From: an uncultured Bacteroides sp.
GTDB lineage: Bacteria; Bacteroidota; Bacteroidia; Bacteroidales; Bacteroidaceae
Length of the DNA: 23,028 nt
Direction: 5' to 3'
NCBI GenBank assembly: GCA_959606905.1
Contig: CAUHML010000048.1
Coordinates: forward strand, 1-23,028
The notes below the pieces were generated by a model, which worked only from the letters and a program-made list of their open reading frames with translations, made no database searches and was not told the DNA's origin. The translations under genes were made by a program, and so were the position numbers. Shown here one piece after another: positions 16,074 to 23,028 of the stretch; positions within the stretch are counted from its first letter, which is position 1, and the number at the start of each line of letters is the position of its first letter.

Positions 16074-16080
16074 AGGTCAT
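16056..16080. terminator. Perfect palindrome shared by two convergent gene ends
   Basis: ATGACCTCT (16056-16064) and AGAGGTCAT (16072-16080) form a perfect 9-base-pair stem around a 7-base loop. It overlaps both convergent coding ends: the ChaN stop TAG at 16071-16073 and the CPBP protease stop at 16063-16065. Both stops lie in or beside the loop, and both proteins therefore end with MTS plus two residues. No strong T-run follows on either strand, so it may act as a weak bidirectional terminator or as an mRNA 3'-end stabiliser. Confidence 0.65.
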
Positions 16081-16836
16081 GCGTTGCATATATGGAATGA
16101 CTCCTGCCAGTATGACAATTGCACCGATAAGAATAATAAGATACGGTGTACCGCTAATCAGGTCATCCATATTCTCCGCTTCGGGATATTTGATACTGAG
16201 ATATACTGATAAGGAGTTATTTAATATATGCATGAATATACAAGGTATCAGACTACCCGTTTTATAATAAGTCCATGCCAACAGGATACCGATCAGAAAT
16301 GCCGGAAGTATCTGTGCGGGATTTATATGAAAGGCACCGAATAGAAGTGCCGAAATAAGAATTGCTTTGGTCGGATTATATTGTTGGAGCAAAGCTTTGG
16401 TGATTGCTCCCCGGAACAATAATTCTTCAAGTACAGGGCCTACGATTGCTATTGCAAGAATCCCTCCCCAGCCGGATTGGAGGATATCGAAAGATTGCTC
16501 CATGATATTAGGTATCCAATCCAGCAAACTCATTAATGAAGAAACAACAAATCCACTGGTAAGGATTGCCACTGCACTACCTAAAAGATAAGGAGCGGAC
16601 ACAAGTGACCAGGTCTCTTTCTTTGTGCTGATGTAGCCGGCCTTCCACAGATAGATACCCATCATTATCTGACCGGCCAATTGCGCCGGAATCATAATTG
16701 TTTGTGTCAGAACAGCCTTATCTAAATTTCCTGTGGTTACTAACAAATAGATAGTACAAGGAATCATAATCAGGACAGGGGCAACAATTTGCGCAATGAC
16801 AAGGTCTATTAATACAAGTTTGATAGCCGTCTTCAT
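16063..16836 (-). CDS. CPBP-family intramembrane glutamic/metallo protease
   Basis: This 257-residue integral membrane protein belongs to the CPBP (CAAX protease and bacteriocin-processing, Abi) family. About seven or eight hydrophobic helices span the sequence. Motif 1 is PVLEELLFRGA with Glu137, Glu138 and Arg142. Motif 2 is LLFGAFHINP with His170. Motif 3 is IFMHILNNSLS with His203 and Asn207. These are the expected catalytic and metal-site residues, so the enzyme looks active. Family roles include prenyl-protein processing, bacteriocin self-immunity and anti-sigma cleavage; no substrate can be named here. It begins 11 bases after a 29-residue membrane microprotein gene and is the last gene of the minus-strand operon. 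Its 3' end overlaps the ChaN gene by 11 bases. Confidence 0.92.
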   Translation of the reverse strand: MKTAIKLVLIDLVIAQIVAPVLIMIPCTIYLLVTTGNLDKAVLTQTIMIPAQLAGQIMMGIYLWKAGYISTKKETWSLVSAPYLLGSAVAILTSGFVVSSLMSLLDWIPNIMEQSFDILQSGWGGILAIAIVGPVLEELLFRGAITKALLQQYNPTKAILISALLFGAFHINPAQILPAFLIGILLAWTYYKTGSLIPCIFMHILNNSLSVYLSIKYPEAENMDDLISGTPYLIILIGAIVILAGVIPYMQRMTSNK

Positions 16837-16847
16837 ATTTTACTTTT

Positions 16848-16937
16848 TTATTTAGTAGCGAAGAAGCTGCATATAAACATAGCTAACATAGAAATTGCTA
16901 TTACCACCAGAGAAATACTCATAAATGACTTTTGCAT
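16848..16937 (-). CDS. 29-residue single-pass membrane microprotein (putative)
   Basis: A short open frame from ATG (16937-16935) to TAA (16850-16848) encodes MQKSFMSISLVVIAISMLA followed by MFICSFFATK. Two polar or charged N-terminal residues (Gln2, Lys3), a hydrophobic core of about 20 residues (7-27) and a Lys at the C terminus give the profile of a single transmembrane helix. It lies 35 bases after ribF and 11 bases before the CPBP protease gene on the same strand, filling what would otherwise be a 136-base gap in a tight operon. It has no recognisable family. It could be a regulator or partner of the intramembrane protease, or a chance frame; the membrane-helix composition and position favour a real gene. 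Confidence 0.5.
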   Translation of the reverse strand: MQKSFMSISLVVIAISMLAMFICSFFATK

Positions 16938-16972
16938 AAGAATCTATTTTAAGTTGTTATTCGGTTGATGTA

Positions 16973-17959
16973 TTATTTTCTTGGTTCTTCCTGTTGGTTA
17001 CTTCTTGCTTTGCTGGCAAGAAGAATCGCTTCGGTTTCTTCTGCATCTTTGTGGAGTTGGACTATTAGCTCGTCAATGCTGGAGAACTTCAGTTCGGGGC
17101 GTGTCCGTTTTACAAAAGTGAGCCGGATGAATTTATCATATATATTCGAGTGGAAGTGAAGGATATTCACTTCAATTGTTCGATTCGGACCATTGTCAAT
17201 CGTCGGGCGGACACCTATATTTAGCATTCCCATGTATGTTTTCCCGTCAAACGTTACCCATACGGCATATACGCCATCGGCAGGAATAAGTTTATCCGGA
17301 TCATCTACGCTTAAATTGGCAGTCGGAAAGCCGATCTTTCTGCCTACTTGGTAACCGCCTACAACAGTCCCGTCCAAAAAATATTCATATTTCAGGCAAC
17401 GGGCTGCGATTTCCACTTCTCCTTCATGTAACAGTTTACGAATCAAAGACGAACTTACCGGAATGTTTCGGGTAGTTCCTATTTCTATGTCACTGGTATA
17501 TGCCTGTGCACGAATTACCTCTATACCAATTTCTTTCCCGTAGCATACATAGTCCTCGAATCCTTCGCTGCGATTATGTCCGAAACGGTGGTCATAACCG
17601 ATAACCAGACATTTCACCTGATAACGCTCTTTTAACAGTCGGTTCATAAATTCGCGGGCGGTTAACTGCGAAATGTCCGGGGTGAAATCGAGCATCAGGC
17701 AATAGTCTACACCAATGTCGGCAAGCAGACTAATTTTCTCTTTCGGAGTAGTCAGGAGTTCCGGCCGATAGGTTGCATTCATTACCTTACGGGGATGAAC
17801 AGGGAAAGTGACCAATGCAGAACGTAGACCTTTGGCTGCGGCTATCTCTTTCACTTGTTGAATCAGATAGCGATGTCCTGCATGCACTCCGTCAAAGAAG
17901 CCTATGGTAGCTACACAGGGTTCTGGTTTTATAGCCGATATGTCACGTATAATCTGCAT
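16973..17959 (-). CDS. ribF: Bifunctional riboflavin kinase / FAD synthetase
   Basis: This 328-residue cytoplasmic enzyme phosphorylates riboflavin to FMN and adenylates FMN to FAD. The N-terminal adenylyltransferase domain shows IGFFDGVHAGHRYL (19-32), TFPVHPRKVM (51-60), CLVIGYDHRFGHNR (117-130) and ISSSLIR-type VSSSLIRKLL (168-177). The C-terminal kinase domain (about 190-310) contains GRKIGFPTANLSV (207-219), GVYAVWV, MGMLNIGVRPT and IEVNILHF, whose Glu is the catalytic base. Length is typical. It follows the HAD gene by 10 bases. No FMN riboswitch is visible upstream, as expected for an internal operon gene. Confidence 0.97.
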   Translation of the reverse strand: MQIIRDISAIKPEPCVATIGFFDGVHAGHRYLIQQVKEIAAAKGLRSALVTFPVHPRKVMNATYRPELLTTPKEKISLLADIGVDYCLMLDFTPDISQLTAREFMNRLLKERYQVKCLVIGYDHRFGHNRSEGFEDYVCYGKEIGIEVIRAQAYTSDIEIGTTRNIPVSSSLIRKLLHEGEVEIAARCLKYEYFLDGTVVGGYQVGRKIGFPTANLSVDDPDKLIPADGVYAVWVTFDGKTYMGMLNIGVRPTIDNGPNRTIEVNILHFHSNIYDKFIRLTFVKRTRPELKFSSIDELIVQLHKDAEETEAILLASKARSNQQEEPRK

Positions 17960-17969
17960 ATCTATTAAA

Positions 17970-18593
17970 TTATTTACTGTTGAAAAGATGACTCCAGTCT
18001 TCGCCGGCTTTTGCCGTATAAGTAGAGATTCCTAAGTTCTGTGCCGCTTTGCAGTTGATTTCGGAATCATCAATAAAAAGAGTCTCCTCCGGTTCGATGC
18101 CGGCATCATCCAATATTGCTTTAAAAATTTCCGGTTCGGGTTTGGCCATTTTCATTTCAAAAGAGAGATATGTTTTTTCAAAATAGTCCTCTACTTTGAA
18201 AGTACGGTAGGGGAATAGATTCTTACAAGTCCATTTCCAATGAATCTCGTTTGTATTACTCAACAAATAGACTACATATTTTTCGCGTAACTTCAGCAAT
18301 AAATCAAGTTTGTGTGTTGGTATATCTACCAGAAAACTATTCCAGGCGGCATCAATTTGTTTGTCACTAACTACTTTACCTATCATTTCGCGAACGCCAT
18401 TACGAAATTCTGCGGGAGTAATCAAGCCTTTCTCCTGCTGCATCAGGATTCCGTCCTGATTTGAGATGTCCAATAGTTCCTCCACGTTACGGAGCCCTAA
18501 TTTCTGGAAGTTCTCGATACAACGTTGACGGTCGAGATTGATAAGTACACCGCCTAAATCAATAAGAAGGTTTTTAATTCCTTTACTTTTCAT
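17970..18593 (-). CDS. HAD-superfamily phosphatase (YihX-like)
   Basis: This 207-residue cytoplasmic protein of the haloacid-dehalogenase superfamily is probably a small sugar-phosphate or nucleotide phosphatase. The nucleophile is Asp12 in LLIDLGGVLINLD; the usual second Asp of the DxD motif is Gly14, as in DLGNV-type YihX proteins. Ser112 in LLSNTNEIHW (motif II), Lys151 in MAKPEPEIFKAIL (motif III) and Asp175-Asp176 in LFIDDSEINC (motif IV) complete the site. The frame is open upstream to 18644, but those residues overlap the ATPase gene; the ATG at 18593 gives a natural N terminus and an 11-base overlap with the ATPase end, a sign of translational coupling. Together with ribF next door, FMN dephosphorylation is possible but unproven. 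Confidence 0.9.
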   Translation of the reverse strand: MKSKGIKNLLIDLGGVLINLDRQRCIENFQKLGLRNVEELLDISNQDGILMQQEKGLITPAEFRNGVREMIGKVVSDKQIDAAWNSFLVDIPTHKLDLLLKLREKYVVYLLSNTNEIHWKWTCKNLFPYRTFKVEDYFEKTYLSFEMKMAKPEPEIFKAILDDAGIEPEETLFIDDSEINCKAAQNLGISTYTAKAGEDWSHLFNSK

Positions 18594-21288
18594 TTCTTTT
18601 TCTTTTGTGAATAATACGCTGAACAAGGCGAACAAGTTCTCCAACCCATAACACCATGGACGAAACGCCTATAATTAGAAGCCATGTCTGCCAGTCGAGT
18701 GGTTCCGTGCGGAATACAGCACCACCGAACTGTACAATAAGGAATTGTCCGACAAGAATGGCAAGCACAATTAATTCCATGCCATACGATTTGGAAAGTC
18801 CTTTGAATGCCGAGTCGGTAGTGCCGAACACACGTGCATTAAACAGGTTCCAGAATTGTAACATGACAAAGAAGGTGAAGAAAATAGTGAGGTTGTGTAC
18901 ATCCATACCTTTTGCACTGTGGTCGAAATAATAAATCATTCCGAGCAGTACGATGAGGAAGATAGAACCTACCCCTAATATGTTAGACCTCATTGCTTTG
19001 CTGATAATGAAATCAGTACTGCGACGAGGCTTTTCGAGCATAACAGTTTCGCTGGGCGGAATAGAAGCCAGGGCCAGCGCTGCGAAAGTATCCATAATCA
19101 AGTTTACCCACAACATCTGCGTCACAGTCAACGGAAGTTCCGTGCCGATAACGGAACCCAATAGAACGATAAGTAATGCAACGAAGTTGATCGTTAACTG
19201 GAAAACGATGAAACGCTGGATATTCTTATAAAGCGAACGTCCCCACATGACGGCGGTTCCGATACTGTTGAACGAATCATCAAGCAATGTAATATCACTG
19301 GCCTCTTTGGCTACAGAAGTTCCTGTACCCATTGATAAGCCGACTTGTGCATGGTTCAGAGCAGGCGCATCATTTGTTCCGTCTCCGGTTACGGCTACTA
19401 CCGCTCCTTTTTGCTGGAGCAACTGCACAAGGCGTTGTTTGTCTGTAGGACGGGCACGCGACATAATTTTCAAATCCATTACCCTGTCAAGTGCTTCTTC
19501 GTCACTCAATTCAGCAAAAGCAACACCAGTGATACGATTCCGGTCGGTGTCGGTTTCCGGCTTCCAAAGACCTATCTGACGAGCAATCTCGGTTGCAGTC
19601 CCCGGAGTGTCGCCGGTCACAATCTTGATACCGATACCTGCCGACTGACATTTGGCTACGGCGGCAGGAACATCCGGACGAATCGGGTCAGAGATAGCAA
19701 CCACTCCCAAGAAGTTCAAGTCGTTTGTCGAAACAAGTTCTACACAATCATTCGGCTCATTCTCCTCTACGATTTTGAAGGCGAAGCCCAGTGTGCGCAT
19801 CGCCATATTCTGGTAATTCAGTAGTTGTGCTTCTACTGTTGAACGGTATTCCACGGCATCCACCCGTCTTCCGTCCAAGACAACTTCTTTACATTTGCCC
19901 AGAACAATTTCGGGAGCACCTTTTATATAGAGTATTTTCTTTCCGATTAATGGTGATTCTACAAGCGTAGCCATGAACTTGCGCTCCGTAGAGAAGGTGA
20001 GCTGGTCGAGAACACGGGCGTTCTCACGGAGTTTCAGGTAATTTCTTCCCTGACTATTGAGCCATAATAGTAAGGCCACTTCCGTCGGATTTCCTACTCC
20101 TTTCGGCTTTTCCCCGGCTTCTGTTTCCTCAAGGAAGGCGGTTGAATTAGCGCTGATTCCCTCTGCAATCAATGCACTGATATCATCATCGGACAGGTTA
20201 CTGCCGTTTTTGATTCCATAGAAGTTTGGTTCGTGCACTTGCATCAGATTTTGCGTCAGCGTACCGGTTTTATCCGTACAGATGACAGTGATAGCACCCA
20301 TTGTCTCGCAAGCGTGCATTTTCCGAACCAGGTTGTTGGTAGAAAGCATACGGCGCATATTTAGGGCCAGACTAAGAGTCACACTCATCGGCAATCCTTC
20401 GGGAACAGCAACAACAATCAGCGTAACAGCCATCATAAAGTATTTAAGTGTCCGTTCAAATACCGGAAGCCATTCGTGCCAGCCGTTTAATGCACCGAAA
20501 TCAAAATATAGCAATACATCTTTTACGAAGAAGATAAGGAAAGCCAGGCCGGCAACAGTAAAACCAATTTTTCCGATTAGATTGGCTAATTTGGTCAACT
20601 GTATATTTAGTGGAGTCGGTTCAAGGTTTTCTTCCGTACTTTGGCGGGCCACTTTTCCTATTTCCGTTGCATCTCCTACGTGCAGAACGCGCATTGTGCC
20701 ATGACCGTCGACTACCGTAGTGCCACGCATCACCAAATTAGAGGCGTAAGTCGCTTCTTCGTCAAAATCTGCTTCTATAATCGTCTTATTGATAACAGGT
20801 TCTCCGGTCAGGTTGGATTCGTTTACTTGCAAAGAGATAGCTTCCACCAATTCTCCGTCAGCCGGGATTTCTTCTCCGGTTTCCAAAATCACGATGTCGC
20901 CTACAACTATATCTTTGCGCGGAACTTCCTGTACGCGGCCGTTACGAATCACTTTAACTAGTGTTTCCTCATTAACGGCATTCAGTAAGTCGAATTTTTT
21001 GTTGGCATCATATTCAAAAAAGAAACCGATACCCGTAGCCAGCAAGATAGCGGCTATGATACCGATCGTTTCGGCGTACTCATTTTCGATAATGGAAATA
21101 ATCAACGAAAAGACGGCTGCAACTAGCAGTACGCGTACGACCGGGTCCTCAAATTTCTCAAGATAAAGTTTCCATAAAGAAGGACGCTTGGGGGGTGTTA
21201 ACAGGTTTATACCATTCTTTTCCCTGCTTTGTAGGACCTCACTGTCCGTAAGGCCTAAATGATTGTAATCATCTTTATTTGTACTCAT
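18583..21288 (-). CDS. Calcium-translocating P-type ATPase, PMCA type
   Basis: This 901-residue inner-membrane P-type ATPase of class IIB probably exports Ca2+. It has the cation ATPase N-terminal domain (HLGLTDSEVLQSREKNG), actuator loop LTGEPV (160-165), transmembrane segment VVAVPEGLPMSVTLSLALNM (around 292-310), phosphorylation site Asp339 in CTDKTGTLTQN, nucleotide-site KGAPE, hinge TGDGTNDAPAL and the M6 ion-site WVNLIMDTFAALALAS (Asn and Asp ligands). Ten helices are expected and length is standard. The reading frame extends to a TTG at 21318, but that codon lies in the -7 promoter element (21316-21323), so translation must start downstream; ATG 21288 is chosen. First gene of a minus-strand operon reaching to 16063. 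Confidence 0.95.
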   Translation of the reverse strand: MSTNKDDYNHLGLTDSEVLQSREKNGINLLTPPKRPSLWKLYLEKFEDPVVRVLLVAAVFSLIISIIENEYAETIGIIAAILLATGIGFFFEYDANKKFDLLNAVNEETLVKVIRNGRVQEVPRKDIVVGDIVILETGEEIPADGELVEAISLQVNESNLTGEPVINKTIIEADFDEEATYASNLVMRGTTVVDGHGTMRVLHVGDATEIGKVARQSTEENLEPTPLNIQLTKLANLIGKIGFTVAGLAFLIFFVKDVLLYFDFGALNGWHEWLPVFERTLKYFMMAVTLIVVAVPEGLPMSVTLSLALNMRRMLSTNNLVRKMHACETMGAITVICTDKTGTLTQNLMQVHEPNFYGIKNGSNLSDDDISALIAEGISANSTAFLEETEAGEKPKGVGNPTEVALLLWLNSQGRNYLKLRENARVLDQLTFSTERKFMATLVESPLIGKKILYIKGAPEIVLGKCKEVVLDGRRVDAVEYRSTVEAQLLNYQNMAMRTLGFAFKIVEENEPNDCVELVSTNDLNFLGVVAISDPIRPDVPAAVAKCQSAGIGIKIVTGDTPGTATEIARQIGLWKPETDTDRNRITGVAFAELSDEEALDRVMDLKIMSRARPTDKQRLVQLLQQKGAVVAVTGDGTNDAPALNHAQVGLSMGTGTSVAKEASDITLLDDSFNSIGTAVMWGRSLYKNIQRFIVFQLTINFVALLIVLLGSVIGTELPLTVTQMLWVNLIMDTFAALALASIPPSETVMLEKPRRSTDFIISKAMRSNILGVGSIFLIVLLGMIYYFDHSAKGMDVHNLTIFFTFFVMLQFWNLFNARVFGTTDSAFKGLSKSYGMELIVLAILVGQFLIVQFGGAVFRTEPLDWQTWLLIIGVSSMVLWVGELVRLVQRIIHKRKRNEK

Positions 21289-21315
21289 GCAGATACATGC
21301 GTTTAGTTTGGACTG

Positions 21316-21323
21316 CAAAAATA
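21316..21323 (-). promoter_or_regulatory. Bacteroides -7 promoter element for the ATPase operon
   Basis: The minus strand reads TATTTTTG, an exact match to TAnnTTTG, with TTTA about 20 bases further upstream as a weak -33 element. Transcription should begin near 21309, giving a leader of about 20 bases before the ATG at 21288 and excluding the TTG at 21318 as a start. Confidence 0.6.
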
Positions 21324-21378
21324 CAACATATAATTGTGATAAAATGTTTAATTAAAACTTTTTATGAAGTAGAATTTC

Positions 21379-22641
21379 TTACTGAGGTTTGCCGCATGAA
21401 AGATAAGGGAGGGTAAACCAGAAGGTAGAACCTTCTCCTTCAATGGAATCCGCTCCGATCTGGCCGCTCAATTTGCCTACAATCGTTTGTGAAATCGAAA
21501 GTCCCAGTCCTGCACCTTTTTGGTCTTTATTCAGTTTCACAAAACGCCCGAATACATTCGACAGTTTTTCTGCCGGTATGCCCGTACCCGTGTCTTTCAC
21601 GTAGAAATATAGTTCAGTATCTTTAGCTTCATAACCGATACGGATATTTCCTTCCCGGGTAAATTTAATAGCGTTGCCCACGAAATTGGAAATGACCTGT
21701 GCCACCCGATTGCGGTCGGTCTGTATAAAGCAGGAAGAAAGTGAAGGCTCTGCTATTATCTGTACTTTTCCTCCGGCATCATTAATCCTCATTTGGAAAA
21801 GTCTTTGTAAATCGGATAGCAACAAATTAATATCTACCGTTGAATACACAAATTCTAAAGTGCCCGCTTCTATTTTTGACATATCAAGAATATCATTTAC
21901 TAATTGCATCAGAAGATCGGCATTCATTTTGATAATTTCTTGGTATTGTGTTTTTTCTTCTTCTGTGTTTGCGCTGCCCATTACTTCTGCAAACCCGGTG
22001 ATAGCATTCAGCGGAGTACGAATCTCATGGCTCATGTTGGCCAGGAAGGCTGATTTTGCTATATCTGCATTTTCCGCTTTCTCTTTTGCCACTTTTAATT
22101 CCCTTTCTACTTGTTTCAAATGGGTAATATCATGTACGGTAAGCACCATATTTTCTTCTTCATTGAGGAGGAAATAAGAGCCGGAAATAACGGCTTCACA
22201 GGCTACCGTTTGATTTTCGGAAGTAACCATATTCAAAGTGGCTTCCAGATTAGTGAATCCTCTTCTTTGTTCGAAAGCCTGACGGATAGCCTGGCGTATA
22301 GGACAGGAGCCACAATAAACATGTGTACCGCAACCTCCCTCTGCCGATAATGCATTACGGCACTGCAACAAATCACCTACTCTTTTTTCTTCCGGTCCTT
22401 TTCGTGTTCCGGTCTGTTGGTAGTAATTCGTTTTCAGCACTTTGAAGTCGTTGTTTATTAACAGGATGAAGGCGTGTACATTTTTCAAGATAGCACTGGC
22501 AACATGGTTGGTATGTTCTAGTTTTCTGGATTCCCGAAATAACCGTTTCTGCATTCGAAGGCATTTCCTGCGCTCCCACAAAAAACTGATTAACAGGATT
22601 GCACATAAAATTATGAGGGTAGATAAAAGTGCTATTAACAT
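21379..22641 (-). CDS. Membrane-anchored PAS-type sensor histidine kinase with four-cysteine motif
   Basis: This 420-residue kinase has one N-terminal transmembrane helix (2-22) with almost no periplasmic part, so sensing is cytoplasmic or at the membrane. Residues about 45-175 form a PAS-like domain containing LLQCRNA (Cys94), [12 protein letters not shown] (Cys104, Cys110, Cys113) and ending [12 protein letters not shown]. The cysteine pattern C-x9-C-x5-C-x2-C could bind an Fe-S cluster, zinc or form disulfides. A short coiled linker leads to the HisKA domain with His205 in [16 protein letters not shown]. The HATPase domain has [10 protein letters not shown] (N box), [12 protein letters not shown] (G1), FGRFVKL (F box) and [13 protein letters not shown] (G2). 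There is no receiver domain and no response-regulator gene nearby, so it is an orphan. It diverges from the rubredoxin gene. Confidence 0.93.
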   Translation of the reverse strand: MLIALLSTLIILCAILLISFLWERRKCLRMQKRLFRESRKLEHTNHVASAILKNVHAFILLINNDFKVLKTNYYQQTGTRKGPEEKRVGDLLQCRNALSAEGGCGTHVYCGSCPIRQAIRQAFEQRRGFTNLEATLNMVTSENQTVACEAVISGSYFLLNEEENMVLTVHDITHLKQVERELKVAKEKAENADIAKSAFLANMSHEIRTPLNAITGFAEVMGSANTEEEKTQYQEIIKMNADLLMQLVNDILDMSKIEAGTLEFVYSTVDINLLLSDLQRLFQMRINDAGGKVQIIAEPSLSSCFIQTDRNRVAQVISNFVGNAIKFTREGNIRIGYEAKDTELYFYVKDTGTGIPAEKLSNVFGRFVKLNKDQKGAGLGLSISQTIVGKLSGQIGADSIEGEGSTFWFTLPYLSCGKPQ

Positions 22642-22679
22642 GACATAATATTGTTGGTTCAGCTTGTTGAATACGGTTA

Positions 22680-22687
22680 CAAAGATA
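22680..22687 (-). promoter_or_regulatory. Bacteroides -7 promoter element for the histidine kinase
   Basis: The minus strand reads TATCTTTG, an exact TAnnTTTG match, about 38 bases before the kinase ATG. No convincing -33 TTTG is seen at the usual spacing. Confidence 0.5.
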
Positions 22688-22718
22688 GTTTTTTTCTTTC
22701 ACTATAAAAAAGTGTTGA

Positions 22719-22738
22719 ACAAATATCTTGTTATTTGT
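22719..22738. repeat. 20-bp palindrome in the kinase-rubredoxin divergent region
   Basis: ACAAATA (22719-22725) and TATTTGT (22732-22738) are perfect inverted repeats with a 6-base spacer. The element lies 40 bases before the rubredoxin start and about 80 bases before the kinase start, a position suited to an operator. The DNA is AT rich, so chance is possible. Confidence 0.35.
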
Positions 22739-22777
22739 GTTATATTAATTAGAAAACCAATTAAAAATACGAACGTT

Positions 22778-22942
22778 ATGAAGAAGTACATTTGCACGGT
22801 CTGTGAATATATTTACGACCCCGAACAAGGAGATCCGGAAAGCGGAATTGAACCAGGAACTGCTTTTGAAGACATTCCAGATGATTGGACTTGTCCTCTA
22901 TGCGGAGTCGGGAAAGAAGATTTCGAGCCGTACGAAGGATAA
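22778..22942 (+). CDS. Rubredoxin
   Basis: This 54-residue cytoplasmic iron protein carries single electrons through one Fe bound by four cysteines. The two knuckles are [12 protein letters not shown] (Cys6, Cys9) and [14 protein letters not shown] (Cys39, Cys42), with the conserved aromatic and [15 protein letters not shown] segment between them. In anaerobes rubredoxin typically feeds rubrerythrin or superoxide/peroxide reductases. Length matches the family. The frame is open upstream to 22664, but ATG 22778 gives the canonical MKKYICTVC start. It diverges from the cysteine-rich kinase and is followed by a terminator, so it is probably a single-gene unit. Confidence 0.97.
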   Translation: MKKYICTVCEYIYDPEQGDPESGIEPGTAFEDIPDDWTCPLCGVGKEDFEPYEG

Positions 22943-22973
22943 AACAAAGGGAGAGAATTTATTAAGAGGAAAT

Positions 22974-23008
22974 GGGAGGTGTGTCAAAATGCGCACCTTC
23001 TTTTTTTT
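22974..23008 (+). terminator. Intrinsic terminator after rubredoxin
   Basis: GGGAGGTGTGT (22974-22984) pairs, with several wobble pairs, with GCGCACCTTCT around a CAAAAT loop, followed by a run of eight T residues at 23001-23008. The hairpin lies about 30 bases after the rubredoxin stop. Confidence 0.8.
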
Positions 23009-23028
23009 AAGCACAAAGCCCCGACTTT

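Noticed and set aside
16973..18000. Possible FMN riboswitch near ribF
   Set aside because: The gene follows another coding region by 10 bases, leaving no room for the aptamer, and no RFN-like conserved segments are visible.
18594..18644. 17-residue N-terminal extension of the HAD protein
   Set aside because: It overlaps the ATPase coding region in another frame. The family core begins right after the ATG at 18593.
19345..19824. Long open frame (159 codons) antisense to the ATPase gene
   Set aside because: It is a shadow of strongly conserved P-type ATPase coding sequence and has no recognisable protein features.
22664..22777. Upstream extension of the rubredoxin frame by 38 codons
   Set aside because: Rubredoxins begin with MKKYxCxxC. 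The extension covers the promoter region and the palindrome and has no family similarity.
1..23028. Search for phage, transposase, toxin-antitoxin, restriction or CRISPR defence genes
   Set aside because: None of the coding regions shows such families. The CPBP (Abi-type) protease alone is not evidence for phage defence, because the family is broad and here it sits in a housekeeping operon.

Overview
The window looks like chromosomal DNA of a gut Bacteroides, probably of the thetaiotaomicron/ovatus group. Supporting signs are a SusC/SusD-type outer-membrane pair, many lipoproteins with relaxed Bacteroidota lipoboxes, the Bacteroides -7 promoter element (TAnnTTTG) upstream of several genes, weak Shine-Dalgarno sites, moderately AT-rich DNA and a Ptb-Buk pair. 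The species assignment is inference. I see no tRNA, rRNA, CRISPR array, insertion sequence or phage gene.

Layout. (1) 1-609 holds a decayed SusC-like receptor: signal peptide and STN domain joined out of frame to a short barrel remnant. Two back-to-back terminator-like hairpins follow at 714-770. (2) 908-2943, minus strand, is a ptb-buk operon for acyl-CoA to acyl-phosphate to fatty acid plus ATP. (3) 3123-6373, plus strand, is a run of four genes: a GH16 lipoprotein, an S66 LD-carboxypeptidase, an M28/glutaminyl-cyclase-like lipoprotein and SufE. It closes with a strong terminator. (4) 6622-16073, plus strand, is a compact five-gene operon: SusC-like TonB-dependent receptor, SusD-like lipoprotein, a lipoprotein of unknown function, a two-domain periplasmic M16 zinc protease and a ChaN/Tiki-fold haem-binding-type protein. 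(5) 16063-21288, minus strand, is an operon transcribed from a PMCA-type Ca2+ P-type ATPase through a HAD phosphatase, RibF, a 29-residue membrane microprotein and a CPBP intramembrane protease. It collides tail to tail with the previous operon in a shared palindrome. (6) 21379-22942 holds an orphan membrane histidine kinase with a four-cysteine PAS-like sensor, divergent from a rubredoxin gene.

How the genes may work together. The most interesting unit is region 4. A SusC/D pair that would capture a large ligand is encoded with a periplasmic protease and a predicted haem-binding protein, not with glycoside hydrolases. This resembles in logic the Fus-type (FusA/FusC) protease-linked protein import used by some proteobacteria to take iron from ferredoxin. 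It suggests import of a protein or peptide, perhaps a haem or iron protein, followed by proteolysis and cofactor capture. That role is inferred and untested. A second theme is redox: the cysteine-cluster kinase faces the rubredoxin gene across a 136-bp intergenic region that carries a 20-bp palindrome.
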